Shown: piece after piece, positions 44,457 through 53,193 of the stretch
Layout: each line of letters starts with the position of its first letter
Numbering within the stretch: the stretch's first letter is position 1
Source: Pseudoalteromonas denitrificans DSM 6059
GTDB taxonomy: Bacteria; Pseudomonadota; Gammaproteobacteria; Enterobacterales; Alteromonadaceae
Reading direction: 5' to 3'
DNA: 64,000 bases
NCBI RefSeq assembly: GCF_900112265.1
Contig: NZ_FOLO01000020.1
Location: forward strand, 21,094-85,093
The notes under the pieces: model-generated
Seen by the model: the letters and a program-made list of their open reading frames with translations, nothing else
Database searches by the model: none
What the model was told of the DNA's origin: nothing
Position numbers and translations under genes: made by a program

Positions 44457-45242
44457 GTGGCAAAAAAATTTTATGTTGTATGGCAAGGCCGACAAACGGG
44501 TATTTTCACCGATTGGATAACTTGTAAAAAACAGATAGAGAAATTTTCTGGAGCAAAATACAAGTCATTCCCCACATTAGATGAAGCACAAGCTGCATTT
44601 TCCGGAAACTCGGCAAGTAAAAGCCCTAGCGGCACTGCTCCTTCAAGTGTGAAAAAACGCACATCTGCAAATGGGGTAAAAACTTATACAGCCAAAGAAA
44701 TAAGTTTAATGGATATTAATACCAAAATTTATACCGATGGTGGGTGTGAACCTAACCCTGGAAAGGCAGGTTCAGGTATTGCGGTATATCGCGCTGAAAA
44801 AATAGATGAACTTTGGTATGGCTTATATGATTCATATGGCACTAATAATACAGCCGAGCTCAATGCGCTTCATTACGCTATGCGTATTGCTGATCATGAA
44901 ACAAATAAAGACCAAAGTGTCGCTATTTTTTGTGATTCTAAATATTCAATTCAATGTATTACCCAGTGGGCTGTTAATTGGCAAAAGAAAGGCTGGAAAA
45001 AACCATCTGGTGAAATCAAAAATTTAGAACTGATAAAAAAAATGTTTGCACTTTACCAAGTCATTAAAAATAAAGTTCAGATACTGCATGTTAATGGTCA
45101 TGTTGGTGTTGAAGGTAATGAGCTGGCCGATCGTATGTCGATTGTAGCAATACAATCAAAAGAAGCTGGTTTTAAACTTTATAATGAAGATAAAAACGCA
45201 CCTATAGATATCAAAGCTTTATTATCTTTACGTGCTGGATAA
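44457..45242 (+). CDS. rnhA: Ribonuclease HI with N-terminal viroplasmin/RNA-DNA hybrid-binding domain
   Basis: 261 residues, GTG start with TAAGG upstream. The first ~45 residues (KKFYVVWQGRQTGIFTDW, then SGAKYKSFPTLDEAQAAF) are the hybrid-binding/viroplasmin domain of eukaryotic-type RNase H1. A Ser-rich linker (about 48-75) leads to the RNase H domain with the acidic residues in YTDGGCEPNPG, NTAELNAL, CDSKYSI and GNELAD, and the catalytic His in VNGHVGVEGN. It degrades RNA in RNA-DNA hybrids (R-loops, primers). Most proteobacterial RnhA lack the extra domain. Confidence 0.95.
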   Translation: MAKKFYVVWQGRQTGIFTDWITCKKQIEKFSGAKYKSFPTLDEAQAAFSGNSASKSPSGTAPSSVKKRTSANGVKTYTAKEISLMDINTKIYTDGGCEPNPGKAGSGIAVYRAEKIDELWYGLYDSYGTNNTAELNALHYAMRIADHETNKDQSVAIFCDSKYSIQCITQWAVNWQKKGWKKPSGEIKNLELIKKMFALYQVIKNKVQILHVNGHVGVEGNELADRMSIVAIQSKEAGFKLYNEDKNAPIDIKALLSLRAG

Positions 45243-45274
45243 GCATCACTGATACTATTTAGCTAAGCTGGAAT

Positions 45275-45303
45275 AAAAAAGAGAGCTTAATGCTCTCTTC
45301 TAT
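45275..45303. terminator. Bidirectional terminator between rnhA and M13 peptidase
   Basis: AAGAGAGC / GCTCTCTT stem (45279-45286, 45292-45299), T-run on the minus strand, which serves the peptidase gene. Confidence 0.8.
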
Positions 45304-45330
45304 TCATTTTTATTTACTAGCTGCTTAGGC

Positions 45331-47403
45331 TTACCAAATTTTCACACGTTTTTCAGGTGCGATATACATAGCATCACCTTTTTTAATATCAAACGCTTTG
45401 TAAAATTCATTCATATTTGATAGTGAACCTAAAGCACGGAACTCACCAGGTGAATGCGGGTCAGTTGCTACACGGTTACGCATAGATGCTTCAACTATTT
45501 TTGAACGCCAAATTTGGGCGTAACCCATAAAGAACCTTTGATCCCCAGTTAAACCATCAATTACAGGCGCGTCTTGACCATTTAATGATGCTTTATACGC
45601 TTTATACGCAATTGTTACACCTGATAAATCACCAATATTTTCTCCTAGAGTTAATTCTCCATTAACGGTTAAGTCTTCAAATACATGATACTGGCTATAT
45701 TGATCAACTAAAGACTTTGTACGTTTAGAAAACTCTGCTAAATCTTGCTCAGACCACCAATTACGAAGATTACCTGATGCGTCATATTTACTACCTTGAT
45801 CATCAAAACCATGACCCATTTCATGTCCTATAACCGCACCAATACCTCCATAGTTTACGGCATCATCAGCAGCCATATTAAAGAATGGTGGTTGTAAAAT
45901 AGCAGCAGGAAAAACAATTTCATTTACTGTAGGGTTATAATAAGCATTAACTGTTTGAGGTGTCATGCCCCATTCCCACTTACGAATTGGACCACCAAGT
46001 TTTTCTAGTTCCTTTTTATGACTCACCTTTGCTGAGCGCATAATATTGCCAACTAAATCATCTGCTTTAATTTCAAGTGCAGAATAATCTTCCCACTTAT
46101 CCGGGTAACCAATTTTTGGGGTAAACGCAGCTAATTTTACATGAGCTGATTTTTTAGTATTTTCAGACATCCAATCTAAATCAGTAATGCTTTGACCATA
46201 AGATGAACGTAAATTTTCAACTAGTGCACTCATTCGATTCTTAGCTTCTGCGGTAAAATGGCGACCAACATATACTTTACCAATGACTTCACCTAAATTA
46301 CCATTAACAACACCTACACCACGTTTCCAAAGTGGGCGCTGCTCTTTACGGCCATTTAGCTGCTTAGAGAAAAAGTCAAAGTTTTCATTATCTAAATCGG
46401 CAGTTAAATATCCCGCTGAAGCACTTAATGCATGAAAAGTTAAATACGTTTGCCAATCTTTAAGGCTTGTCTGTGCAAATATCTCGCCAAAGCCTTTGAT
46501 GAAATCAGGTTGATTTATAATGATATCTTTTTGCGCCGATACACCCTGAGCTTTTAAGTAAAGGTCCCAATTGAATGCATCAGTAATTGTATTTAAATTG
46601 GCTGTTTCAAATTTATTATAACGTTTTTCGCTATCACGGGTTTGAACTCGGGTCCAATGAAAGCCGGCCAACTTAGTTTCTAGTGCCATAATCGCTTTTG
46701 CCGCTGCTTTACCTTCTTTAAGGCCTGCTAAATCAAACATTTTTTCAATATGAGCGACATATCCAGCACGTAATTTAACAAAACGCTCGGTTTCATTAAA
46801 ATAATAATCTTTATCTGGTAAAGCTAAACCATTTTGCCAAATATGTGTTGCATAACGGCTAGAATCTTTTGCATCTACGCTAATATAAAAAGCTAATGGG
46901 TTATTAATGCCAATAGTTTGTGTTTCACCAAAAAAGGTAGCTAAAGCATTTTTATCTTTAAGATTTGATATATCATTTAAAATAGGTTGGATCGGTTTAA
47001 TTCCAGCTGCATTCCTCGATTCACTATCCATATAAGACCTGAATAAATCAGCCACTTTTTGCTCATCAGTACCAAATTTAAGATTTTGTGTTGCAGCCAG
47101 CTCTTCAATAATCGCTTTTACATCTTCATCTGCTTTATCTCTTAAATCGTAAAAAGATCCTATTGCAGTTTTATCACCCGGAATTTTTGTATTCTTTAAC
47201 CAGCCACCATTAATATGTTGATAGAAGTTATCTTGAGCACGAACACTTGTATCCATATTCGCTTTTTCAATACCAGACGCTAAGGCTGTTTTTTGAATAC
47301 TTGTAGCTGCAGGTTTTGTTACTTGCGTTTTATCGGTTGTTTCACTGCAACCAGCAATTAATAATACAGATGTGCACAGGGCACTTGTTATTATAGTTTT
47401 CAT
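45331..47403 (-). CDS. M13-family (neprilysin/PepO-like) metallopeptidase lipoprotein
   Basis: 690 residues from ATG 47403 (GGAAAT 6 bp upstream; an in-frame TTG 12 bp earlier is disregarded). Signal peptide with lipobox IAGC. Peptidase M13 N-domain (about 50-430) and zinc domain with VIGHEMGHGFDDQG (HExxH) and the third ligand in GENIGDLSG. Family enzymes cleave peptides, preferring hydrophobic P1'. Probably digests exogenous or periplasmic oligopeptides, which could then enter by transporters such as the POT protein at 1642 (inference). Confidence 0.95.
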   Translation of the reverse strand: MKTIITSALCTSVLLIAGCSETTDKTQVTKPAATSIQKTALASGIEKANMDTSVRAQDNFYQHINGGWLKNTKIPGDKTAIGSFYDLRDKADEDVKAIIEELAATQNLKFGTDEQKVADLFRSYMDSESRNAAGIKPIQPILNDISNLKDKNALATFFGETQTIGINNPLAFYISVDAKDSSRYATHIWQNGLALPDKDYYFNETERFVKLRAGYVAHIEKMFDLAGLKEGKAAAKAIMALETKLAGFHWTRVQTRDSEKRYNKFETANLNTITDAFNWDLYLKAQGVSAQKDIIINQPDFIKGFGEIFAQTSLKDWQTYLTFHALSASAGYLTADLDNENFDFFSKQLNGRKEQRPLWKRGVGVVNGNLGEVIGKVYVGRHFTAEAKNRMSALVENLRSSYGQSITDLDWMSENTKKSAHVKLAAFTPKIGYPDKWEDYSALEIKADDLVGNIMRSAKVSHKKELEKLGGPIRKWEWGMTPQTVNAYYNPTVNEIVFPAAILQPPFFNMAADDAVNYGGIGAVIGHEMGHGFDDQGSKYDASGNLRNWWSEQDLAEFSKRTKSLVDQYSQYHVFEDLTVNGELTLGENIGDLSGVTIAYKAYKASLNGQDAPVIDGLTGDQRFFMGYAQIWRSKIVEASMRNRVATDPHSPGEFRALGSLSNMNEFYKAFDIKKGDAMYIAPEKRVKIW

Positions 47404-47557
47404 TGTAATTTCCAAATTAAGACATATTTGATGATTAAGTTTTTAACAATTAATCATAATAAGCCGCTCGTAAAATTACTATAGAAGAACACATTTGTTT
47501 ACATTAATGATAACGATAGCTGTAAGAAAATTATGACAAAGTGTAAAATAATGGGGA

Positions 47558-47588
47558 AAATTAAAGCTCATTAGCTGAGCTTTAAATT
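47558..47588 (-). terminator. Probable terminator after phhB
   Basis: TTAAAGCTCA / TGAGCTTTAA stem (47561-47570, 47576-47585). On the minus strand it is followed by TTTTCC; on the plus by TTATTTTTTT. Confidence 0.55.
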
Positions 47589-47645
47589 ATTTTTTTGAAC
47601 TCACTAAAGATGTGCATTCAACAACATAAGTGAGTAAGGAGGGCC

Positions 47646-47987
47646 TTAGCTTTCTAACAAGTCATCTGTTTTAGCTGCACAAATAAAATCATTTTTGTGT
47701 AGCCCATTAATAGCATGAGTCCAGTAAGTTACTGTCACTTTACCCCATTCAGTCAAAATACCAGGGTGATGAAACTCTGCTTCGGCTAATTCAGCAACCT
47801 TATTAGTAAATGCTAATGCAAGTTTAAAGTTTTTAAATTTAAATTCACGTTCTAATTGCATTACACCATCTTTTACAACTGGAACCCAATCAGGGATCAT
47901 TTTTATTAATGTTGCTAGTTCTTCATCTGAAACTTGAGGTGCGTCAGCACGACACGCTTCACATTTTTGTGCACTTAAATCAGACAT
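47646..47987 (-). CDS. phhB: Pterin-4a-carbinolamine dehydratase
   Basis: 113 residues of the PCD/DCoH family; active-site residues in AEFHHPGIL and [18 protein letters not shown]. It recycles the pterin cofactor used by phenylalanine hydroxylase. Ten bases downstream of phhA in the same operon. Confidence 0.97.
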   Translation of the reverse strand: MSDLSAQKCEACRADAPQVSDEELATLIKMIPDWVPVVKDGVMQLEREFKFKNFKLALAFTNKVAELAEAEFHHPGILTEWGKVTVTYWTHAINGLHKNDFICAAKTDDLLES

Positions 47988-47997
47988 TTTATATCCT

Positions 47998-48795
47998 TTA
48001 ACTTGCTAGTTTTACTTTTGGTTCAAATAACGGCTTATGAAGGCCTAATGCTTTTGCTTTTTCAACTAATGACATTAAATCCATATTTGAGATATCAAAT
48101 AAGTCATCAATCGAATTAATTGTATGGTAAATTGGTTGCATAATATCAATACGATAGGGTGTTCTCAGTACGTTTATGACATCAAGTGGTACTATTTTTG
48201 GCTCACCAGAATAAACATATTGTGTTTCACCTGGGCTAGATAATACACCACCACCATAAATTCGAATTTTATCATTTACCATCATCAAACCGAATTCAAT
48301 GGTAAACCAATATAAACGCGCTAAATATACACGGTCTTTTTTATCGGCTTGCAAACCTATCTGACCATATTTATGGGTGAAATCTGCGAACGATTTATTT
48401 GTTAACATGCCACAATGGCCAAATATTTCATGAAAAATATCAGGTTCTTTTAAGTAATCAAACTCTTCTCTGCTTCGAATAAAGGTTGCTACTGGAAACT
48501 TTTTATCAGCCAATAAAGCAAAAAACTTATCGAAACTTATCAATGCAGGAACTTCCTCACATTGCCAACCAGTTGTTGCACGTAATACTTTACTAACATC
48601 TTCTAACTGCGGGATTTTATCTATTGGTAAATTTAATAACGCAAGCCCTGACATAAATTCATCACAGGCTTTGCCTTCAATGCATTTAAGTTGACGTGTG
48701 ATTAATTCAGACCAAATTAAATTTTCTTCATCGCTCCAATTAATAAATCCATTTTCATCTGATTGTTTGGAAACATATTGACTTACTTTAGACAT
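47998..48795 (-). CDS. phhA: Phenylalanine 4-hydroxylase
   Basis: 265 residues, catalytic-domain-only bacterial form. Iron ligands His122 and His127 in [10 protein letters not shown] and Glu167 in [10 protein letters not shown]. Converts phenylalanine to tyrosine with O2 and tetrahydropterin, feeding tyrosine breakdown (aminotransferase, hpd, fah in this window). Two candidate TyrR boxes are at 48933 and 49007, about 140-230 bp upstream, the arrangement expected for TyrR/PhhR activation. Confidence 0.97.
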   Translation of the reverse strand: MSKVSQYVSKQSDENGFINWSDEENLIWSELITRQLKCIEGKACDEFMSGLALLNLPIDKIPQLEDVSKVLRATTGWQCEEVPALISFDKFFALLADKKFPVATFIRSREEFDYLKEPDIFHEIFGHCGMLTNKSFADFTHKYGQIGLQADKKDRVYLARLYWFTIEFGLMMVNDKIRIYGGGVLSSPGETQYVYSGEPKIVPLDVINVLRTPYRIDIMQPIYHTINSIDDLFDISNMDLMSLVEKAKALGLHKPLFEPKVKLAS

Positions 48796-48932
48796 GTTTA
48801 GCCTTTTTAATAATTCTTTTTGGTAGGGTGCTCAAATTAAAAGCCCTCCAACTTGTTAAGAACATATTATTTAAAAGCTAAGAAATAATTAACCCTTTGC
48901 AGCAAATTCGACAACCAACAAAGCGTCGAATT

Positions 48933-48950
48933 CGTACACATTTAATTACA
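48933..48950. promoter_or_regulatory. Candidate TyrR box upstream of phhA (proximal)
   Basis: CGTACACATTTAATTACA, 9 of 12 consensus positions with G-N14-C core. Confidence 0.5.
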
Positions 48951-49006
48951 CCAATGCAAACATATAATGACAAAGCAGGATTTAAACGCCTTAACAGCAG
49001 CTCAAT

Positions 49007-49024
49007 TGTAAATAAAAAATTACG
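49007..49024. promoter_or_regulatory. Candidate TyrR box upstream of phhA (distal)
   Basis: TGTAAATAAAAAATTACG, perfect left half-site and 4 of 6 in the right, G-N14-C core intact. Confidence 0.55.
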
Positions 49025-49066
49025 AACATATGCTAAATGAATGGGGTGTCGAATATGAACCCGTAA

Positions 49067-50116
49067 TTACGATTGTGTTTTTTTAACAATATTACTTAAT
49101 AATAGTTTCATGGAGCGAGATAAAAATTTTTGTTTATTTTTTAGTTCGGGAATAGGACGACTTAACTCCATTGCTTTATATCCTATTCGCGCAGTTAAAA
49201 TACCTACACTTATTCCTTGACCAGCACGAGCTGAAATTTTCCCAGCTAACTCTGCACTTACCACTGTCGTAGCTAAATCAGAAACTAGCTCAGTCGTACC
49301 TGCAAATAACATTTGTTTCAATAATAATCGGTATAACTTTAACCTACTGACATACCCAAGTGGAATACCATACACTTTTGCAATATTTTCAATTAGCTTT
49401 GAACCTCGCCATAATACGGCTGCCATATCAACTAAAGCAATTGGACTCAATGCCACCATTAAGCCCGACTCTAATGCATATTTATTAATTAATTTTTGTG
49501 CTTGTTCGTCTTGTTTCACTAATAAAGTATTGCAATAAAGTGTCATAACTTCTTTATCAGTATGATGTACTTGAAGTGTTTTTTTAAATTCACTAAAACC
49601 ATTCATCTTTTGATATTTATTTAATTTTTCAAGCCAACTGATTGCTTCACCTAGTTGTTGAGAATGTAGTAAACGGTGCGCTTCTGTTCGTTGAAGTTGA
49701 TTAGATTTTAATTTTCTAAGTTGCCTATATTCTTTTATAAAAATACCCGATGTAATGGCAAATGCACTGGCAATAAGGCTGCTATATAAAATGCCTAATA
49801 TAATTGAGCTATTAAAACTATTATAAACCGTTAAACCCAGCTCAACCGTGATCACAGTTGCAAAGCTCAAAACAAAAATTTTTTTTATGACTGAACTCGT
49901 TTTTTTTACATAAAGACTGTCTAACTCAATATAAGATTCTGTTTCTTGCTCTATTGGATCATTTACAAGTAATGTTTCGTCAAGAGATATTTCAGATGTA
50001 TTTATCTGCTCTCCCACCTGTAATATTTCTTGTGTTTCAAGCTCCTTTGCAGCATCTTCATCGCTTAATGATTCTATTACTCGGCCTTGTTGATATTCTG
50101 ATTTTGAATCACTCAC
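49067..50116 (-). CDS. ycjF: YcjF-like membrane protein (DUF697/TIGR01620)
   Basis: 349 residues. An acidic N-terminus (about 1-75), two membrane helices (about 80-130, FVLSFATVITVELGLTVY and SLIASAFAITSGIFI), a helical region, and the DUF697 domain (about 215-340; ALSPIALVDMAAVLWRGSKLIENIAKVYGIPLGYVSRLKLYRLLL). It overlaps ycjX by 4 bp (ATGA), so they are translationally coupled. YcjXF are regulon members of the phage-shock response in E. coli; biochemical role unknown. Confidence 0.92.
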   Translation of the reverse strand: MSDSKSEYQQGRVIESLSDEDAAKELETQEILQVGEQINTSEISLDETLLVNDPIEQETESYIELDSLYVKKTSSVIKKIFVLSFATVITVELGLTVYNSFNSSIILGILYSSLIASAFAITSGIFIKEYRQLRKLKSNQLQRTEAHRLLHSQQLGEAISWLEKLNKYQKMNGFSEFKKTLQVHHTDKEVMTLYCNTLLVKQDEQAQKLINKYALESGLMVALSPIALVDMAAVLWRGSKLIENIAKVYGIPLGYVSRLKLYRLLLKQMLFAGTTELVSDLATTVVSAELAGKISARAGQGISVGILTARIGYKAMELSRPIPELKNKQKFLSRSMKLLLSNIVKKTQS

Positions 50117-51549
50117 CTAAGTTTATCTCCTAATAAAAATTCAAAAACATGGTCTAAACGTATATGCCTTAATTTATTATCATTACTTAACAGTGGATAA
50201 AATTCAGGAAAAGAAAACCCTTCGTTTGGCCATTCGTATTCATTGAGTTGACGCATAGGCGGCTGTGCAGGCAGATATGTCATCCAATTACCTGAATTTA
50301 TCTCTTTGCCATAAATGCATTTAATTATTTTATTTTTTTTATCTTTAACCTCTACTGCTTTTGTAGCACAAACAGAAGACATTGCCATTGTTTCAATTTT
50401 AACCCCATCAAACTTAAGTTCATTTTGAGATTGCTGTACTAAGTTATTTAACAAAATGGCAAGATCTTTATGATGCTCTGAACTTAAATGATCAGATTTA
50501 TTTGCAGCGAATAAAAGTTTATCAATTTTAGGCGAAAACAAACGTTTTATAAAACTCGACTGGCCATAATTAAAATGCTGCAATAATTGTTCTATCGCAT
50601 TTTTTTGTTCGGCTAATACATTCGCGCCTTGGCTTAAAGCATTTAAAAGATCGACTAATATTATTTGACGATCAAATTTACAAAAGTAGTTTTGGTAAAA
50701 AGGCGTCACAACCTCTTTTATATATGCCTGATAACGTTTTTGTAAATGCGCTAAATTAGAACCTTCAATGACTTTATTTTTGTTACTAAAGTTAACAGGA
50801 AAAAACATTAATAAAGGTGCTCCAGCTAAATCACCGGGGATCAATACTCGACCAGGTTGTAAAATTGTCAATTTCATTTCTTGTTTAAATTGTTGCAATA
50901 GAATTTTATATTGCTCTGCAATCTCGGCCAATTTAGATTCATCTACAGGCGCATCTAAATCTAAAGACGCTATCGCGGTTAATAACTCCCTAGAACAAAA
51001 TGATCTTGGTTTTTGATTTAATAATGCAAGTTGCTCTGAACTCCATTGCTCAAAACTAAGCGATAACATTGGTAAATCCATCAACCATTCACCAGGATAA
51101 TCTACCAAATCAATAATAAGTGTCGAAACGTCAGTGATATGACTGCGTAATCCAGATTTAGGCTGATATTTTAATGCCAACCTCAAAGTATTGATCCTTT
51201 GTGTTGAATCTGGCCATTTAGGTGTTTTATCTGTTAGTGACGCTATTGCTTGTTTGTATGCAAAGGTAGGTAAAGCTAATATATCTTGGGGGATTGTTTT
51301 TGTTGCAATTAATCGTTCACTTTGCACCACGTCAAAAAAAGGCAAATTTTGTTTATTTGCCTGCTTAGTAAGTTGCTCCACAAGTGCCGTGATAAATGCT
51401 GTTTTGCCACTTCGGCTAAAACCTGTCACAGCTAAGGTTATATGTTGATCAAAACTTCGGTGAAGTAACTGATGCGCCTGATGTTTGTATTTTTTTGCTC
51501 GATTAGAGTCAAGTGTTGAATTAATTGAGTTGAGTAATTTATCTAACAT
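50113..51549 (-). CDS. ycjX: YcjX-like P-loop ATPase/GTPase
   Basis: 478 residues. Walker A GFSRSGKTAF (about 43-52) is the distinctive YcjX motif, with DLVDYPGEWLMDLPM as switch/Walker B-like segment. DUF463 family, stress-induced, co-encoded with ycjF. The ATG lies 4 bp after the T-run of a hairpin that separates it from pspC, leaving little room for a Shine-Dalgarno. Confidence 0.93.
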   Translation of the reverse strand: MLDKLLNSINSTLDSNRAKKYKHQAHQLLHRSFDQHITLAVTGFSRSGKTAFITALVEQLTKQANKQNLPFFDVVQSERLIATKTIPQDILALPTFAYKQAIASLTDKTPKWPDSTQRINTLRLALKYQPKSGLRSHITDVSTLIIDLVDYPGEWLMDLPMLSLSFEQWSSEQLALLNQKPRSFCSRELLTAIASLDLDAPVDESKLAEIAEQYKILLQQFKQEMKLTILQPGRVLIPGDLAGAPLLMFFPVNFSNKNKVIEGSNLAHLQKRYQAYIKEVVTPFYQNYFCKFDRQIILVDLLNALSQGANVLAEQKNAIEQLLQHFNYGQSSFIKRLFSPKIDKLLFAANKSDHLSSEHHKDLAILLNNLVQQSQNELKFDGVKIETMAMSSVCATKAVEVKDKKNKIIKCIYGKEINSGNWMTYLPAQPPMRQLNEYEWPNEGFSFPEFYPLLSNDNKLRHIRLDHVFEFLLGDKLR

Positions 51550-51552
51550 ATA

Positions 51553-51588
51553 TAAAAACCAAGCTATATATTTAAGTTATAGCTTGGT
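51553..51588 (-). terminator. Hairpin between pspC and ycjX
   Basis: 11-bp stem ACCAAGCTATA / TATAGCTTGGT followed on the minus strand by TTTTTATATAT; probably a partial terminator within the psp-ycjXF unit. Confidence 0.75.
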
Positions 51589-51598
51589 ATTCAATTCC

Positions 51599-52006
51599 TT
51601 AAAGTTTATTAATTTCATGACTTACCGTAAATTCAGCAGAAGTAACATATTTTTCCATATTTTGAATTCGACTATCAACTCTTGATAACTGCTCTTTTAA
51701 GTCTTGTAATGCGCGTCGTGGTGGCTCACCCGCTTGCCAAACTTTAAATTTAACTTCCACTGCTCGTTCTTCTTTTGTCTCTTTTTTATATACTTTATCT
51801 GGTGATGGATCTTTTTTATCTAAAATAAACCAACAAGCAATATATGCAACAACAAAAAGGGGACCACCTGTCAGTAATACTGCCGAAATAACGATAATAC
51901 GAACTAACCACAGTTCCATGTTAAAATAGTCACTCAGACCCGCACATACGCCAGCAATTTTGCCTCTAGAGGGATCACGATAAAGCTCGCGCTTTAAATT
52001 ACTCAT
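51599..52006 (-). CDS. pspC: Phage shock protein C
   Basis: 135 residues. PspC domain in the first 65 (YRDPSRGKIAGVCAGLSDYFN, one TM helix about 36-58), then a cytoplasmic or periplasmic coiled-coil tail (LQDLKEQLSRVDSRIQNMEKYV). Works with PspB to sense membrane stress and release PspA from PspF. Overlaps pspB by 4 bp. Confidence 0.95.
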   Translation of the reverse strand: MSNLKRELYRDPSRGKIAGVCAGLSDYFNMELWLVRIIVISAVLLTGGPLFVVAYIACWFILDKKDPSPDKVYKKETKEERAVEVKFKVWQAGEPPRRALQDLKEQLSRVDSRIQNMEKYVTSAEFTVSHEINKL

Positions 52007-52230
52007 ACCTTACTCCTCCATTGTGGCGCCTCCGCATCTAAAATAGACTCAAGAGTTTGTACTCTTTCAGCCATTTTTTCAGCTTTATTAGATAACTCTA
52101 TTAACTGGCGGTGTTCGTGTTCACTCAAACCCTGGCTCACCTGTTTTTTGCTCTTATAATGCAATATTAGCCATAATGGGGCTACAAATATCATAAATAG
52201 AATAAACGGTACCATTACTATTTCGTTCAT
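52003..52230 (-). CDS. pspB: Phage shock protein B
   Basis: 75 residues: one N-terminal TM helix (VPFILFMIFVAPLWLILHY) and a helical cytoplasmic tail with a conserved LSEHEHRQLIELSNKAEKM segment. Partner of PspC. Shine-Dalgarno AGGAG upstream. Confidence 0.95.
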   Translation of the reverse strand: MNEIVMVPFILFMIFVAPLWLILHYKSKKQVSQGLSEHEHRQLIELSNKAEKMAERVQTLESILDAEAPQWRSKV

Positions 52231-52318
52231 ATCACTCTCCTAGGTCCCTTATTATTAGTGCCAAAATTATATTTGTTACTATAGCTAATATGTTAAGGCA
52301 CTATGTTGTTTGCTGATA

Positions 52319-52990
52319 CTATTTTTTCTCTGATGTGTCTGACATTTGCTTTTTAAGTTCAGCAAGTTCATCATCTATTTTATCTTCTTGTTGTAGTTGT
52401 GCAATTTCATCAGCTAATGATTTTTTACCTAAATCATAAGCTTCAACTTGAGATTCTAAGCCATCTATTTTAGTTTCAAAACGCTCAAAACGTGTGAGTG
52501 CATCATCAACCTTAGAACTATCTAATGTACGTTTAACTTCTAAGCGAGATTCCGCTGAACGCTGACGTAATACAATCGCTTTTTGTCTTGCCTTTGCATC
52601 AGCTAGTTTTTCTTGTAATGTAGTAACCTCAATTTGTAGCTTAGTGATATGCTCTTCTACATGATTTAATTCTTTTTCAGCAGAAGCCGCTATTTCAGAC
52701 GATTTTTTCTTTTCAACTAACGCAGCTCTAGCTAAATCATCCCTATCTTTAGAAAGTGCGAGTTCTGCTTTTGCTTGCCATTCATTTGATTGAACATTTA
52801 ACTGTTCAACACGTCGTGCTAGCTCCTTTTTTTCTGCAATTGTTTTTGCTGATGTAGAACGCACTTCAACTAATGTATCTTCCATTTCTTGAATGATAAG
52901 GCGAACCATTTTTTCTGGATCTTCGGCCTTGTCCAAAATTGCGTTAATATTAGAATTAACGATGTCTGTAAAACGTGAAAAAATTCCCAT
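52319..52990 (-). CDS. pspA: Phage shock protein A
   Basis: 223 residues, entirely coiled coil in the PspA/IM30 family: MGIFSRFTDIVNSNINAILDKAEDPEKMVRL is diagnostic. Binds stressed inner membrane and inhibits the activator PspF. First gene of pspABC-ycjXF, behind a sigma-54 promoter. Confidence 0.98.
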   Translation of the reverse strand: MGIFSRFTDIVNSNINAILDKAEDPEKMVRLIIQEMEDTLVEVRSTSAKTIAEKKELARRVEQLNVQSNEWQAKAELALSKDRDDLARAALVEKKKSSEIAASAEKELNHVEEHITKLQIEVTTLQEKLADAKARQKAIVLRQRSAESRLEVKRTLDSSKVDDALTRFERFETKIDGLESQVEAYDLGKKSLADEIAQLQQEDKIDDELAELKKQMSDTSEKK

Positions 52991-53050
52991 ACTATGTACC
53001 TCGATTTGATTATCGTATTAATCTAACTTAACATTTTCTATATTTCATAC

Positions 53051-53067
53051 ATCAAGATACTTGCCAA
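53051..53067 (-). promoter_or_regulatory. Candidate sigma-54 promoter of the psp operon
   Basis: Minus strand TTGGCAAGTATCTTGAT fits TGGCAC-N5-TTGC with the correct GG-N10-G spacing; the -12 GC is GA here. Predicted start of transcription about 50 bp before pspA. Confidence 0.7.
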
Positions 53068-53083
53068 CTTTACAAATACATTT

Positions 53084-53096
53084 AATCAATTGTTTT
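53084..53096. promoter_or_regulatory. Possible IHF site upstream of the psp promoter
   Basis: AATCAATTGTTTT differs from WATCAA-N4-TTR only in the last base; 17 bp upstream of the -24 element, where IHF would bend DNA between PspF and sigma-54 polymerase. Confidence 0.4.
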
Positions 53097-53193
53097 TAAA
53101 AGACTAATAATAATAACAAGAAAAAACTGTTGTTAATCTATAATTTAAAATACACTACTAAATAGTGTAAATGACTAACATTTAGGATTATAA

